DNA of 64,000 bases from Corynebacterium matruchotii (GTDB taxonomy: Bacteria; Actinomycetota; Actinomycetes; Mycobacteriales; Mycobacteriaceae): NCBI RefSeq assembly GCF_011612265.2, contig NZ_CP050134.2:930001-994000 (forward strand), read 5' to 3'. The notes under the pieces were generated by a model, which was not told the DNA's origin, made no database searches, and saw only the letters and a list, made by a program, of their open reading frames with translations. Position 1 is the stretch's first letter. Every line of letters starts with the position of its first letter. Below, one piece after another: positions 45,154 through 54,406 of the stretch. A program made the position numbers and the translations under genes.

Positions 45154-45624
45154 ATGAACCAGCCCCTCCAACAAACCCCGGAACCATCCGCCACGCCACC
45201 GAAACCCCGACCCCGGCGGCAACCCAGAAGCACCAATCGGGCATATCGCAGCCATCTTGCCCACCGGGTTGGCGAACTCGGCGAAGCCACCGCCGCCCAG
45301 TTTTACCGTGACGAAGGCTACCGGATTCTCGCCCGCAATGTGCGCTATCCCGTGGGTGAACTCGACGTCATCGCCCGCGCCCCCGACCCCAACAGCACCA
45401 TCGTTTTCATCGAAGTGAAAACCCGAACCACCCTAGACTTCGGCATTGCCGAGGCCGTGACCCCACGCAAACTCCACCGCATGCACCGGGCCGCCTACCG
45501 GTGGCTTACCGAACGCCACGTCCCATGGTCCGAGGTGCGGTTCGACGTGGTGGCCATATACTTAGACCCCACCGGCCTGGCCAGCGTGCAACGCTACATC
45601 GGGGTTGACGATGGCGCTCGCTAA
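45154..45624 (+). CDS. yraN: YraN family (UPF0102) endonuclease-like protein
   Basis: The 156-residue product has a restriction-endonuclease-like fold: GELGEATAAQFYRDEGYRILARNVRYPVGELDVIA and FIEVKTR (PD-(D/E)xK-type motif). A basic Pro/Arg-rich 30-residue tail precedes the domain. Function unknown. It overlaps comM by 14 bases, so the competence-related genes are translated in series. Confidence 0.92.
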   Translation: MNQPLQQTPEPSATPPKPRPRRQPRSTNRAYRSHLAHRVGELGEATAAQFYRDEGYRILARNVRYPVGELDVIARAPDPNSTIVFIEVKTRTTLDFGIAEAVTPRKLHRMHRAAYRWLTERHVPWSEVRFDVVAIYLDPTGLASVQRYIGVDDGAR

Positions 45625-47134
45625 AACCCTCAGCGTGACCCTCAACGGTGTGGCCGCCCAACTCGTTGAAGTAGAAGCCAACATCGGTGCCGGCCTCCCC
45701 GGAACCCACATTGTGGGCCTCGCCTCCGCGGCGGTCAACCAGGCCCGGGATCGCATTAAAATCGCCGCCCAAAATTCAAAACTCACCTGGCCCAAAACCA
45801 AGATCATGGTGAGCCTCCTCCCCAGCGATGTTCCCAAAACCGGCTCCCACTTCGACGCCGCCATCGCCGTCGCCATTCTCTCCGCAACCCACCCCGATGC
45901 CCGGGTGCGCGCCAGCCTCGCCAACACCATGGTGCTTGGCGAAATCGGATTCGACGGTCGCCTCCGGGCCGTGCCCGGCATCCTGCCCGCCGTCCTGGCG
46001 GCCAGCGCCGCCGGGGTAGAAACCGTCATCATCCCGGAAGGAAACGCCCACGAAGCCCTCCTCTGCCCCGGAATTGATGTGTTCACCGCCACCTCCATCA
46101 CCCACATCATCGACTGGACCTATGGGCGGGCGGAACTCGCCCACATCACCCCAGGCAAGCCGTCCGATCCGCCCCACACCAACAGGCATCTCGACATGAA
46201 CCAGGTGGCCGGCCAACACGAGGCAAAATTCGCCGCGGAAGTAGCCGCCGCCGGTGGCCACAACCTCCTACTCATCGGCCCCCGCGGCTCCGGCAAATCC
46301 ATGATCGCCGAACGCATCCCCACCCTGCTCCCGCCACTGACCCAGGCGGAACAGGTGGAATCCACCGTCGTGCACTCCATAGCCGGAACCACCACCGACC
46401 ACGTCGTCACCACCGCCCCCTACATAGCGCCCCACCACTCCATTAGCGCGGCCGCCCTCCTCGGCGGCGGGTCCGGAACCCCCAAACCAGGCGCCGTCAG
46501 CCTGGCACACAACGGCGTGCTCTTCCTCGACGAAGTATCGGAAATACCGGCAAAAATCCTAGACTCACTGCGCATACCCATGGAAAACGGCCAAGTGCGA
46601 ATCCACCGGGCCCACCGCACCTTCACGTTTCCGGCCAGGTTCCAACTGGTGATGGCCGCCAACCCCTGCCGGTGCGCCGCCGAAACCCCAGAAGCCTGCA
46701 CCTGCCCCGCAACCGTGCGGGCCAAATACCTCACCAACCTTTCCGGCCCACTCCGGGACCGCATCGATATTTTCAGCCACACCCACACCAAAGGGCCATT
46801 AGTCACCGGCGGCGCCACCTGCGAACCCTCCCGCCGCATAGCCGAACGAGTCGCCCAAGCCCGGGCCCGCGCCCGATGGCGCTGGCAGCAGGCCGGATAC
46901 GGCGAAATCACCACCGCCGCCCTGGACCCCTGCGTCCTGCGCCGAGAATTCCCCGCCGACGAGGCCGGCATGGCCATGCTCGCCAGCTACCTGATGATGG
47001 GAAACATCACCCAACGTGGGGTTGACCGGGTGCTGAAACTCGCCTGGACCCTGGCCGACCTGGCCGGCGATCCCACCCCCACTCTGGACCACATAGCACA
47101 GGCACTAGACCTGAGAGGAGAAGACCTACTATGA
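45611..47134 (+). CDS. comM: YifB/ComM Mg-chelatase-like AAA+ ATPase
   Basis: A 507-residue AAA+ protein: an N-terminal Lon-like/ChlI N domain (MALAKTLSVTLNGVAAQLVEVEANIGAGLPGTH), Walker A GPRGSGKSM (about 222-230), Walker B GVLFLDEVSE and the cysteine cluster NPCRCAAETPEACTC. ComM is a hexameric helicase promoting branch migration in natural transformation. ATG 45611 (inside yraN) is chosen over a TTG at 45605. Its stop overlaps the dprA ATG. Confidence 0.92.
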   Translation: MALAKTLSVTLNGVAAQLVEVEANIGAGLPGTHIVGLASAAVNQARDRIKIAAQNSKLTWPKTKIMVSLLPSDVPKTGSHFDAAIAVAILSATHPDARVRASLANTMVLGEIGFDGRLRAVPGILPAVLAASAAGVETVIIPEGNAHEALLCPGIDVFTATSITHIIDWTYGRAELAHITPGKPSDPPHTNRHLDMNQVAGQHEAKFAAEVAAAGGHNLLLIGPRGSGKSMIAERIPTLLPPLTQAEQVESTVVHSIAGTTTDHVVTTAPYIAPHHSISAAALLGGGSGTPKPGAVSLAHNGVLFLDEVSEIPAKILDSLRIPMENGQVRIHRAHRTFTFPARFQLVMAANPCRCAAETPEACTCPATVRAKYLTNLSGPLRDRIDIFSHTHTKGPLVTGGATCEPSRRIAERVAQARARARWRWQQAGYGEITTAALDPCVLRREFPADEAGMAMLASYLMMGNITQRGVDRVLKLAWTLADLAGDPTPTLDHIAQALDLRGEDLL

Positions 47135-48348
47135 CCAACCCGCAACCGCCTATAGATGAGCGTCGACAAGCGTGGGCGTACCTATCGCGCGTATTCGAAG
47201 GCCCCAGCCGGGAACTCACCAACCTGCTTAACAACCGACGCGACCCCGAGGCCATCGCCCAGGGCATTCGCCGCCGCGAATCCTGGCTCGGCGACATTCT
47301 CGCCCGCACCCACACCCGCTACCAGGACGATCGGGCCAAAGCCGACCTCACAACCATGGCCGCCATCGGCGGCAGACTCGTCACCCCTGACGACCCCGAA
47401 TGGCCCGCCGAACCCCTCGACGCCGCCTTCAGATTCGCCGCCAGCGGCAAAAGCGACACCCTACGCAGCTACCAGGAAGACGCCGTACCACCCCACGCCC
47501 TATGGGTACGCGGCAGCAACCTGCGGCAACTCTGCGCCCAGGCCGTATCCATCGTGGGATCCCGCGCCGCCAGCAACTATGGTTCCCACGCGGCCCGACT
47601 CATCAGCGCCGGCCTCATCGACCACCACTGGACCATCATTTCCGGGGGCGCCTTCGGCATCGACAGCGCCGCCCACACCGAGGTGCTGGCCCGCGGCGGA
47701 ACAACCATCGCCGTGCAAGCCTGCGGACTCGACCGGCCATACCCCCGCCGCAACCACGACATGCTCACCACCATTGCCCAACATAATGGGGCCCTGGTCA
47801 GCGAATACCCGCCCGGCGCCACCCCGCAACGGCACCGGTTCCTCACCCGAAACCGACTCATTGCCGCCCTCAGCTCCGGCACCGTCATCATCGAAGCCGC
47901 CTGGCGTTCCGGCGCGCTCAACACCCTAAGCTGGGCCGCCGCCTTCGGAAAAATCACCATGGCCGTGCCCGGCCCCATCACCACTGCCCAGTCCCTGGGC
48001 TGCCACGAGCGCATCCGAAACGGCGACGCGGCCATGGTGTGCTCCGCCGACGAGGTCCGCCAACTCCTCGCCAAAATCGGCGACATTGACGTGGGCGAAC
48101 AGTACGAAATGCAATTCGCCGCCACCCCCGTGCAGAAATTATCGCGGAATGAGATGCGCATTTACGACGCCACCGGTCCCCGGCCCATCCCCACCGACCA
48201 GCTTGCGCACGACGCCGGCCTGACCATTGGGCTCACCGTGCACCTGCTCCTGTCACTGGCGCAGCAAGGACTGGTGGAGCGAAACGGAAACGCCTGGCAG
48301 CGTGCGGTTTCTCCCGATCCCCGCGAGGTACATGCGGGGGTCGGGTAA
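47131..48348 (+). CDS. dprA: DNA-processing protein DprA
   Basis: The 405-residue protein has the Rossmann-fold DprA core: VSIVGSRAASNYGSHAARLI, IISGGAFGIDSAAHTEVL, SEYPPGATPQRHRFLTRNRLIAALS and EAAWRSGALNTLSWAAAFGK. It loads RecA on incoming single strands. A C-terminal winged-helix part follows (PIPTDQLAHDAGLTIGLTVHLLLSL). ATG overlaps the comM stop. A dispersed-motif copy lies in codons 10-14 (47159-47171). Confidence 0.94.
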   Translation: MTNPQPPIDERRQAWAYLSRVFEGPSRELTNLLNNRRDPEAIAQGIRRRESWLGDILARTHTRYQDDRAKADLTTMAAIGGRLVTPDDPEWPAEPLDAAFRFAASGKSDTLRSYQEDAVPPHALWVRGSNLRQLCAQAVSIVGSRAASNYGSHAARLISAGLIDHHWTIISGGAFGIDSAAHTEVLARGGTTIAVQACGLDRPYPRRNHDMLTTIAQHNGALVSEYPPGATPQRHRFLTRNRLIAALSSGTVIIEAAWRSGALNTLSWAAAFGKITMAVPGPITTAQSLGCHERIRNGDAAMVCSADEVRQLLAKIGDIDVGEQYEMQFAATPVQKLSRNEMRIYDATGPRPIPTDQLAHDAGLTIGLTVHLLLSLAQQGLVERNGNAWQRAVSPDPREVHAGVG

Positions 48349-48667
48349 CCAAAACAGCAGCCGGCCTGGTCCGGCGGGGAGACACCGCAATACCTTGGTT
48401 GTGTCATAAGTCATATATTGGCGTGGTGATTGTTGTGCTGCTGGTCATCGCCGGTTTTCCTTAATGCTTGCGGTTTCGGGCGCATCCCACGGCACCCAAA
48501 TCCATAAAAAGTTTGAAGTAAGGGTTGCATAAACGAACGACGCACTTTAAAGTGGGATAGGCAAGCCTAAGTAAATCTCTTCTTGAAGTTCAGGGCTGGT
48601 TCTTTAAGACGAGAAAAGCCGCGGTGATCCCCTCAACGAGGCATCCCAGGCACTAGGGTTATGCACT
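48349..48667. other. Intergenic region between dprA and xerC
   Basis: No gene is seen in these 319 bases. The region holds a DtxR-like palindrome (48557-48575) and no convincing terminator for dprA. Confidence 0.5.
48557..48575. promoter_or_regulatory. Possible DtxR (iron regulator) box
   Basis: The 19 bases ATAGGCAAGCCTAAGTAAA agree with the DtxR consensus at 13 positions, including the core TAGG...GCCTAA. They lie 92 bases before the xerC start. Confidence 0.4.
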
Positions 48668-49663
48668 ATGGGTGAGTCAGATACGAAAACGGAGCAACCA
48701 CACACGGGTGCTCCGTTTTCGTCGTTTCCAACACAAAGCCAAGCAACATCGGCCGCCGCGTCGGAACCGGTAGCATCGACGCAGTTACAGGAGGCCATCG
48801 CCGATTTCGCCGAACACCTTCACCTTGTTGTGGGACGTTCCCCGGCCACCGTCGCCGGTTACCGCAGCGACCTTATCGACTTCTGCCGACACGCACACAC
48901 ATTCGAAGACTTCACTCTGGTGAATCTTCGGGCCTGGCTCGGTGCCGCTGTCGATGCCGGTAAATCCCGTGCTACCATCGCGCGCCGGGCGGCCGCGGCC
49001 CGGAGCTTCAGCAGCTGGTGTGAGCGCCAAGGCTACCTCGACACCAATGTGGCGGCGCGCCTGGCGGTGCCCAAGTCGGGGCGGTCGCTGCCCACGGTGG
49101 TCACGCCCACCGCAGCCGAAACCCTGATGGTGTCGTCACAAGCGACCACGGAACCGGAATATTTACGAGACACCGCCATGCTGGAACTTCTGTATGCGAC
49201 CGGCATCCGGGTGTCCGAACTCTGCGGCATTGATCTTGCGGACGTGAACTATTCCCGAAACACCGTCAAAGTCACCGGGAAGGGGAATAAACAACGTGTC
49301 GTCCCCTTTGGGGACCCTGCCGCTTCCGCGCTCAAGGCGTGGCGCGACCATGGCCGCCCCCACCTGCTTAATCCGAAAAAACCGGCTCACAACGCCCTGT
49401 TTCTCGGGGCCCGGGGTGGGCGGATTGATCCTCGGATGGTGCGCACCGTGGTGGCGCGGGCCGGTGAACAACTCGGCGTTGACGGTCTGGGCCCGCACTC
49501 CCTGCGGCACAGCGCGGCAACACACATGCTCGATGGTGGCGCCGACCTGCGGGTCGTGCAGGAACTCCTCGGCCATTCCTCGCTGCAAACCACCCAGATC
49601 TATACCCACGTGAGTACCACCCGGTTAAAGCAGGCATATAACCAGGCGCACCCCCGGGCCTAA
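48668..49663 (+). CDS. xerC: Tyrosine recombinase XerC
   Basis: The 331-residue recombinase resolves chromosome dimers at dif. An N-terminal SAM-like domain (FAEHLHLVVGRSPATVAGYRSDL) and a catalytic domain with TGIRVSEL, GKGNKQRVVP, HSLRHSAATHML, LLGHSSLQTTQIYTHV supply the R-K-H-R-H-Y residues. The extra ~35 N-terminal residues are Thr/Ser/Gln-rich. It converges with the M23 gene with overlapping stops. Confidence 0.95.
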   Translation: MGESDTKTEQPHTGAPFSSFPTQSQATSAAASEPVASTQLQEAIADFAEHLHLVVGRSPATVAGYRSDLIDFCRHAHTFEDFTLVNLRAWLGAAVDAGKSRATIARRAAAARSFSSWCERQGYLDTNVAARLAVPKSGRSLPTVVTPTAAETLMVSSQATTEPEYLRDTAMLELLYATGIRVSELCGIDLADVNYSRNTVKVTGKGNKQRVVPFGDPAASALKAWRDHGRPHLLNPKKPAHNALFLGARGGRIDPRMVRTVVARAGEQLGVDGLGPHSLRHSAATHMLDGGADLRVVQELLGHSSLQTTQIYTHVSTTRLKQAYNQAHPRA

Positions 49664-50292
49664 GCGCTCGGTGGGGGCTTGAGGCGAATCACTGGTGCCG
49701 GCAGCAGGGTTAGCGGGTTGATGTAGTCGTCCGCCCCGAATTTGGCGCCCCACTGCAATCCTGGGTAGCCGTGAGTGCCGCCCGGCGCGAGCGTGCCAAT
49801 AGGTTGCTGTCCAGTCACGGTATCACCCACCGCGACGAGGGGCAGCACCGGCTGATACGTGGTACGCAATCCGCCTGGGTGTTCGATTGACACGGTGGGG
49901 ATGCCGGCCAGTATCCCGGCGTAGATGACGGTCCCGTCACCCGCGGCATAAATCGGGTCGGTGGGGGCGGCCTCCAGGTCCACGCCACGGTGTCCGGGTA
50001 GCCAGTTTTTCGCCGGTTTGTTAAAGGTGCGCAGCACACGATTGGGCCGAGGCAGGCGGGTGACTGGATTGGTGAATCCTGTGGGGTGGCCGGTGTGTGG
50101 TGAGGCAGGATGCGTGGATCGTGTAATTTGTGGCTGGCTGGGGTTAGCGGTGGCAGGTGGGGGAGTGGATACCATCATGAGCACGACCATGAACAGCAGG
50201 AAGAGGAGCGGTGGGCGAAACCTGTAGCAGCTTGTCACAGCCTGGTGCGTCCCATCAAAGGCCATGTGTTGTGAGGTTTGTTGTAAGGTCAT
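49660..50292 (-). CDS. Secreted M23 peptidase-like protein with a substituted zinc ligand
   Basis: A 210-residue protein with an N-terminal membrane segment or signal (27-49) and a LytM/M23 domain: HRGVDLEA (H101, D105) and DPIYAAGDGTVIYAG. The second metal motif, normally LHWG in this family, reads LQWG (Q180), so zinc binding should be impaired. It may act as a LytM-like regulator of another amidase rather than a hydrolase. Located between xerC and rpsB, as in related genomes. Confidence 0.82.
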   Translation of the reverse strand: MTLQQTSQHMAFDGTHQAVTSCYRFRPPLLFLLFMVVLMMVSTPPPATANPSQPQITRSTHPASPHTGHPTGFTNPVTRLPRPNRVLRTFNKPAKNWLPGHRGVDLEAAPTDPIYAAGDGTVIYAGILAGIPTVSIEHPGGLRTTYQPVLPLVAVGDTVTGQQPIGTLAPGGTHGYPGLQWGAKFGADDYINPLTLLPAPVIRLKPPPSA

Positions 50293-50404
50293 GCCTCCAG
50301 GCTCACCCCGGCTTTGGTGCCACCGCCAGCGGCCGGAAAACCGCCTGTGGAAACCGGTACAGGTGGTGCAGAAACATGCTTCTGGTGCGCCTGTGGCGTG
50401 GACC

Positions 50405-50413
50405 TGTGGATAA
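50405..50413 (-). promoter_or_regulatory. Exact DnaA-box sequence upstream of rpsB
   Basis: TGTGGATAA is the reverse complement of TTATCCACA. A partial box (TGTGGAAA) lies about 60 bases upstream. Confidence 0.4.
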
Positions 50414-50447
50414 CTTTACGGTGGGGTATGAAGGTGTGCGGCGCCGG

Positions 50448-50460
50448 GGCGTCGTAAAGC
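50448..50460 (+). repeat. Dispersed motif copy upstream of rpsB
   Basis: GGCGTCGTAAAGC in noncoding DNA between the M23 gene and rpsB. Confidence 0.6.
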
Positions 50461-50709
50461 TCAATATAGCTGGCGGTACACATTTGTTTTCGTGGGGAGA
50501 AAAGACTACGATGACTCGCTGGTGGTGTGTCATTCGTGGCCGCGGTACCCCCGGGGCAACCCCGACGCATGTACCAAGAAAAATACGCGCGATCACGAAC
50601 CCGCGCCCTCATCTTCCCTCGGGGGAATTGCGGTGGGGGTTGCAGGTGCCGAAATCCTCGAAACATGGTCCATATCATTGTGGTGTTTCAGGCGGTGCTG
50701 GTCGCTAGG

Positions 50710-50728
50710 GTGTGGGCAAAACCCACAC
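50710..50728 (+). promoter_or_regulatory. Hairpin in the rpsB leader
   Basis: GTGTGGG and CCCACAC form a 7-bp stem around a 5-base loop, 47 bases before the rpsB ATG. It could be an attenuator or an S2-binding leader element. Confidence 0.4.
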
Positions 50729-50775
50729 AATTTCCATAACCAAAACTCTTAAAATTATAGAAAGGAAGCATCATC

Positions 50776-51666
50776 ATGGCAGTCGTTACCATGCGCGAGC
50801 TTCTGGACTCTGGTGTGCACTTCGGCCATCAGACCCGCCGTTGGAACCCGAAGATGCGCCGCTTCATCTTCACCGAACGCAACGGCATCTACATCATTGA
50901 CCTGCAACAAACCCTCACCTACATTGATGAGGCTTTCGAGTTCGTCAAGGAAACCGTCGCCCACGGCGGCACCATTTTGTATGTTGGCACCAAGAAACAG
51001 GCCCAGGAACCCATCCAGGAAGAGGCTAAGCGTATTGGCATGCCTTATGTGAACCACCGGTGGTTGGGCGGTATGCTCACCAACTTCCAGACCGTGTCGA
51101 AGCGTCTGCACCGCATGAAGGAATTGCAGGCAATGGAGTCTGAGGGCGGTTTTGAGGGTCGCACCAAGAAGGAAATCCTCATGCTGACCCGGGAACGCAC
51201 CAAGCTGGAGCGGGTGCTCGGCGGCATTGCCGAGATGCATAAGGTTCCGTCTGCCCTGTGGGTTGTCGACACCAACAAGGAACACATTGCCGTCAATGAG
51301 GCACACAAGCTGAACATTCCCGTGGTGGCCATTCTTGACACCAACTGCGACCCCGATGTAGTCAACTACCCGGTTCCCGGCAACGACGATGCTATTCGTT
51401 CCATTGCCGTGCTGACCCGCGTGATCTCCGCAGCCGTGATTGAAGGCAAGAAGGCTCGGGAAGAGCGCGCTTTGGCCGCCGCCAAGGACGCTGCCGGCGA
51501 TTCGCAGCGGGAAGAAGCCGTTGAGGTCGCCGCCAAGGTCGAGGCCCCTACCGAGGTAGCCGCCAAGGTTGAGGCACCCGCCGAGGTCGCAGCTAAGGTT
51601 GAGGCCTCCGCTGAGGTCGCCGCCGAAGCCAAAGCCGCCGAGGACAAGGCAACCCCCGCCGAATAA
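50776..51666 (+). CDS. rpsB: 30S ribosomal protein S2
   Basis: Residues 1-230 are S2 ([52 protein letters not shown]). The C-terminus is extended to 296 residues by three decapeptide repeats KVEAxxEVAA (254-283) in an Ala/Glu-rich tail. AAAGGAAG precedes the ATG. tsf follows after a hairpin. Confidence 0.97.
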   Translation: MAVVTMRELLDSGVHFGHQTRRWNPKMRRFIFTERNGIYIIDLQQTLTYIDEAFEFVKETVAHGGTILYVGTKKQAQEPIQEEAKRIGMPYVNHRWLGGMLTNFQTVSKRLHRMKELQAMESEGGFEGRTKKEILMLTRERTKLERVLGGIAEMHKVPSALWVVDTNKEHIAVNEAHKLNIPVVAILDTNCDPDVVNYPVPGNDDAIRSIAVLTRVISAAVIEGKKAREERALAAAKDAAGDSQREEAVEVAAKVEAPTEVAAKVEAPAEVAAKVEASAEVAAEAKAAEDKATPAE

Positions 51667-51686
51667 TATTCGGTAAAATAAGCCGC

Positions 51687-51722
51687 GAAGCCCTCATCAC
51701 AACATTTGTTGTTGAGGGCTTC
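51687..51722 (+). terminator. Hairpin between rpsB and tsf
   Basis: GAAGCCCTCA (51687-51696) pairs with TGAGGGCTTC (51713-51722); no T run follows, so it may reduce rather than stop read-through into tsf. Confidence 0.6.
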
Positions 51723-51779
51723 AATGCCCATACCCCATTATTTTCCCATCCCCATTTACCGAGGAGGATCGCCCCTACC

Positions 51780-52607
51780 ATGGCGAATTTCACCGCAGCA
51801 GATGTTAAGAAGCTCCGCGAGGTCACCGGCGCTGGCATGAGCGACTGCAAGAAAGCACTGGTCGAGACCGATGGTGACTTTGACAAGGCCGTCGAAATCC
51901 TGCGCATCAAAGGCGCTAAAGACGTGGGCAAGCGCGCCGAGCGCAACGCCCTAGAAGGTTTGATTGCCGTGTCCGGCACCACCCTGGTTGAGGTCAATGC
52001 CGAAACCGACTTCGTGGCTAAGAGCGCCGAATTCATTGAATTCGCCCAGAAAGTTGCCGACGCCGCCGCAGCAGCCAAGGCCAACACCCCGGAAGAGCTG
52101 GCTGCTGTTGAGGTTGATGGCAAGCCCGCCGGCGAAGCCATCCTGGAACTGTCCGCCAAGATTGGCGAGAAAATGCAGCTGCGCCGTGTCGCCACCCTCG
52201 AAGGCGATCACGTGTCCGTGTACCTGCACCAGCGTGCCGCAGGCCTGCCCCCCGCAGTGGGCGTGCTCGTAGCCTACAAGGGTGACGGTGCCGACGCCGA
52301 GGCTGCCGCCCACAATGCCGCACTGCAGGTTGCTGCCCTGAAGGCCCGCTACCTGACCCGCGAAGACGTTCCGGCCGAGGTCGTGGACAAGGAGCGCGCC
52401 ATTGCGGAAGAAATCACCCGCCAGGAAGGCAAGCCCGAGCAGGCCATTCCGAAGATCGTTGAGGGTCGCCTGAACGGCTTCTACAAGGACGTTGTGCTGC
52501 TGGAACAGCCGTCGGTTGCCGACAACAAGAAGTCCGTGAAGCAGCTCATGGATGCCGCCGGCGCAACCCTGACCGGGTTCGTTCGGTTTGAAGTCGGCCA
52601 AAACTAG
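51780..52607 (+). CDS. tsf: Elongation factor Ts
   Basis: The 275-residue nucleotide-exchange factor for EF-Tu. Family signatures [16 protein letters not shown] and [15 protein letters not shown], then C-terminal dimerisation subdomains. A GAGGA site precedes the ATG. A strong terminator follows. Confidence 0.97.
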   Translation: MANFTAADVKKLREVTGAGMSDCKKALVETDGDFDKAVEILRIKGAKDVGKRAERNALEGLIAVSGTTLVEVNAETDFVAKSAEFIEFAQKVADAAAAAKANTPEELAAVEVDGKPAGEAILELSAKIGEKMQLRRVATLEGDHVSVYLHQRAAGLPPAVGVLVAYKGDGADAEAAAHNAALQVAALKARYLTREDVPAEVVDKERAIAEEITRQEGKPEQAIPKIVEGRLNGFYKDVVLLEQPSVADNKKSVKQLMDAAGATLTGFVRFEVGQN

Positions 52608-52622
52608 GCGCCGACATCACCA

Positions 52623-52651
52623 CCCCCATGCACTACATGGGGGCATTTTTT
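52623..52651 (+). terminator. Rho-independent terminator of tsf
   Basis: CCCCCATG (52623-52630) pairs with CATGGGGG (52636-52643), followed by a six-T run. Confidence 0.9.
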
Positions 52652-52652
52652 C

Positions 52653-52665
52653 GCTTTTCGACGAC
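52653..52665 (-). repeat. Dispersed motif copy after the tsf terminator
   Basis: GCTTTTCGACGAC on the plus strand, directly after the T run. Confidence 0.6.
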
Positions 52666-52718
52666 TCAAGCCGGCACAGCGTGTGGGTAATGTGCCCCTA
52701 TAACAGGTAGACTTTGGG

Positions 52719-52731
52719 GTCGTCGACAAGC
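52719..52731 (+). repeat. Dispersed motif copy upstream of pyrH
   Basis: GTCGTCGACAAGC lies 31 bases before the pyrH start. Confidence 0.6.
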
Positions 52732-52761
52732 TCATAGCAATGGGAAGGTATAGATACACCA

Positions 52762-53493
52762 ATGACCGATAATCTCACCAAACGCTCCGGTGGTTACCAA
52801 CGTGTAATGCTGAAACTGGGAGGTGAAATGTTCGGCGGCGGGTCGGTAGGTATTGATCCCGATGTGGTTTCTAATGTGGCACGGCAGATAGCCAGTGTGG
52901 CCCGTGATGGGGTGCAGGTGGCGGTTGTTATTGGTGGCGGTAACTTCTTCCGCGGCGCACAACTGCAACAACGCGGGTTGGATCGGAACCGATCCGACTA
53001 CATGGGCATGCTCGGCACAGTCATGAACTGTTTGGCGCTGCAGGATTTCTTGGAACAAGAAGGCATAGACTGCCGGGTCCAAACCGCCATCAACATGGCC
53101 CAAGTGGCTGAACCCTATCTGCCGCTGCGGGCGAAACGCCACCTGGAAAAGGGGCGCGTGGTCATTTTCGGCGCCGGCATGGGCATGCCGTACTTTTCCA
53201 CCGACACCACCGCGGCGCAACGCGCCCTGGAAATCGACTGCGAAGTGCTGCTCATGGCCAAAGCAGTCGATGGCGTGTACTCCGATGATCCCCGCACCAA
53301 CCCGGATGCGGAATTTTTCTCCGACATCACACCGCGGGAAGTCATCGAACGAGGCCTGCGGGTGGCCGACGCCACGGCATTTTCGCTGTGTATGGACAAT
53401 AACATGCCGATTCTCGTGTTCAACCTTTTAGAAGAGGGCAATATTGCCCGCGCCTGCTCGGGGGCGCAGATCGGCACACTGGTGCAATCCTAG
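52762..53493 (+). CDS. pyrH: UMP kinase
   Basis: The 243-residue hexameric UMP kinase: [34 protein letters not shown] [11 protein letters not shown], and [15 protein letters not shown]. It phosphorylates UMP in pyrimidine synthesis. GGAAGG lies upstream of its ATG at a rather long spacing. Standard rpsB-tsf-pyrH-frr order. Confidence 0.96.
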   Translation: MTDNLTKRSGGYQRVMLKLGGEMFGGGSVGIDPDVVSNVARQIASVARDGVQVAVVIGGGNFFRGAQLQQRGLDRNRSDYMGMLGTVMNCLALQDFLEQEGIDCRVQTAINMAQVAEPYLPLRAKRHLEKGRVVIFGAGMGMPYFSTDTTAAQRALEIDCEVLLMAKAVDGVYSDDPRTNPDAEFFSDITPREVIERGLRVADATAFSLCMDNNMPILVFNLLEEGNIARACSGAQIGTLVQS

Positions 53494-53503
53494 CCGACCG
53501 GTA

Positions 53504-53516
53504 GGCGTCGACAAGC
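53504..53516 (+). repeat. Dispersed motif copy after pyrH
   Basis: GGCGTCGACAAGC lies 10 bases after the pyrH stop codon. Confidence 0.6.
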
Positions 53517-53652
53517 TCAAAGCTGTAGCAAATCTTATGCCCTGGGTGGGCTGTGATAATTTCTGCTTGCCTACCGCTTGTTGCTAGCCTAAATGAAGGA
53601 AGACACACGTCAACCTGCCCATTTCAACCTGCCTCATATAAAGGAATTCACC

Positions 53653-54210
53653 ATGATCGACGAAATTTTGCTGGAATGCGAAGAACACATGAGCACCACC
53701 GTGGACCGCACCCGCGAAGAACTCACCACCATTCGCACCGGCCGAGCCAATCCCGCCATGTTCAACGGGGTGGTCGCCGATTATTATGGCGTGCCCACCC
53801 CCATCACCCAAATGGCCACAGTGTCGGTGCCAGAAGCCCGCATGATGCTCATCAAACCCTACGAAATGTCCATGATGGGCGTGATCGAAAATGCCATCCG
53901 CAACTCGGACCTGGGCGTGAACCCCACCAACGACGGTCAGGTGCTGCGCGTGACCATCCCCCAGCTGACCGAGGAACGCCGCCGCGACATGGTGAAGCTC
54001 GCTAAGTCCAAAGGCGAGGACGGTAAAATCGCCATCCGCAACGTGCGCCGCAAGGGCATGGACCAGCTGAAGAAAATCCACAAGGATGGCGATGCTGGCG
54101 AAGACGAAGTGCAGGCAGCCGAAAAGGAACTTGATAAGGTCACCCAAAAATATGTGGCCGCCGTCGATGAAGTGGTGCAGAAAAAAGAAGCAGAACTCAT
54201 GGAAGTGTAA
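53653..54210 (+). CDS. frr: Ribosome recycling factor
   Basis: The 185-residue factor splits post-termination ribosomes with EF-G. ATG 53653 (AAGGA upstream) gives the canonical [13 protein letters not shown] start; [17 protein letters not shown] [13 protein letters not shown] and RKGMDQLKK confirm. The open frame upstream to 53593 is not used. Confidence 0.96.
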   Translation: MIDEILLECEEHMSTTVDRTREELTTIRTGRANPAMFNGVVADYYGVPTPITQMATVSVPEARMMLIKPYEMSMMGVIENAIRNSDLGVNPTNDGQVLRVTIPQLTEERRRDMVKLAKSKGEDGKIAIRNVRRKGMDQLKKIHKDGDAGEDEVQAAEKELDKVTQKYVAAVDEVVQKKEAELMEV

Positions 54211-54296
54211 GCACGGATACGCGCCAAGAATTGCTTACGCTTACCTGCCGTAACCACGTGTTACCGCATGATTGCTGCATAATTATTGCATGAGTG

Positions 54297-54333
54297 ATCC
54301 CCAGGGATGAGCACATAATCCTGGGGATTCTTT
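54297..54333 (+). terminator. Probable terminator after frr
   Basis: ATCCCCAGG (54297-54305) pairs with CCTGGGGAT (54320-54328), followed by TCTTT. Confidence 0.7.
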
Positions 54334-54406
54334 GCTAGAAACCCCTTGCTCGTGGCGGCTGCCGCCACATGGCACCAACGCCAAACCCCGATAGACGTGG
54401 AGCACG

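Larger units (their letters stand above)
50293..50775. other. Region upstream of rpsB
   Basis: No gene is supported in these 483 bases; the open frames have poor coding character. The region contains a DnaA-box sequence (50405-50413), a dispersed-motif copy (50448-50460) and a hairpin just before rpsB (50710-50728). It should hold promoters for rpsB and the divergent M23 gene. Confidence 0.5.

Noticed and set aside
50289..50678. Minus-strand 129-residue frame upstream of rpsB
   Set aside because: No motif, odd composition and overlap with likely regulatory DNA.
51535..51624. 30-base repeats considered as a CRISPR or minisatellite element
   Set aside because: They are in frame and encode the S2 tail; there are no spacers.
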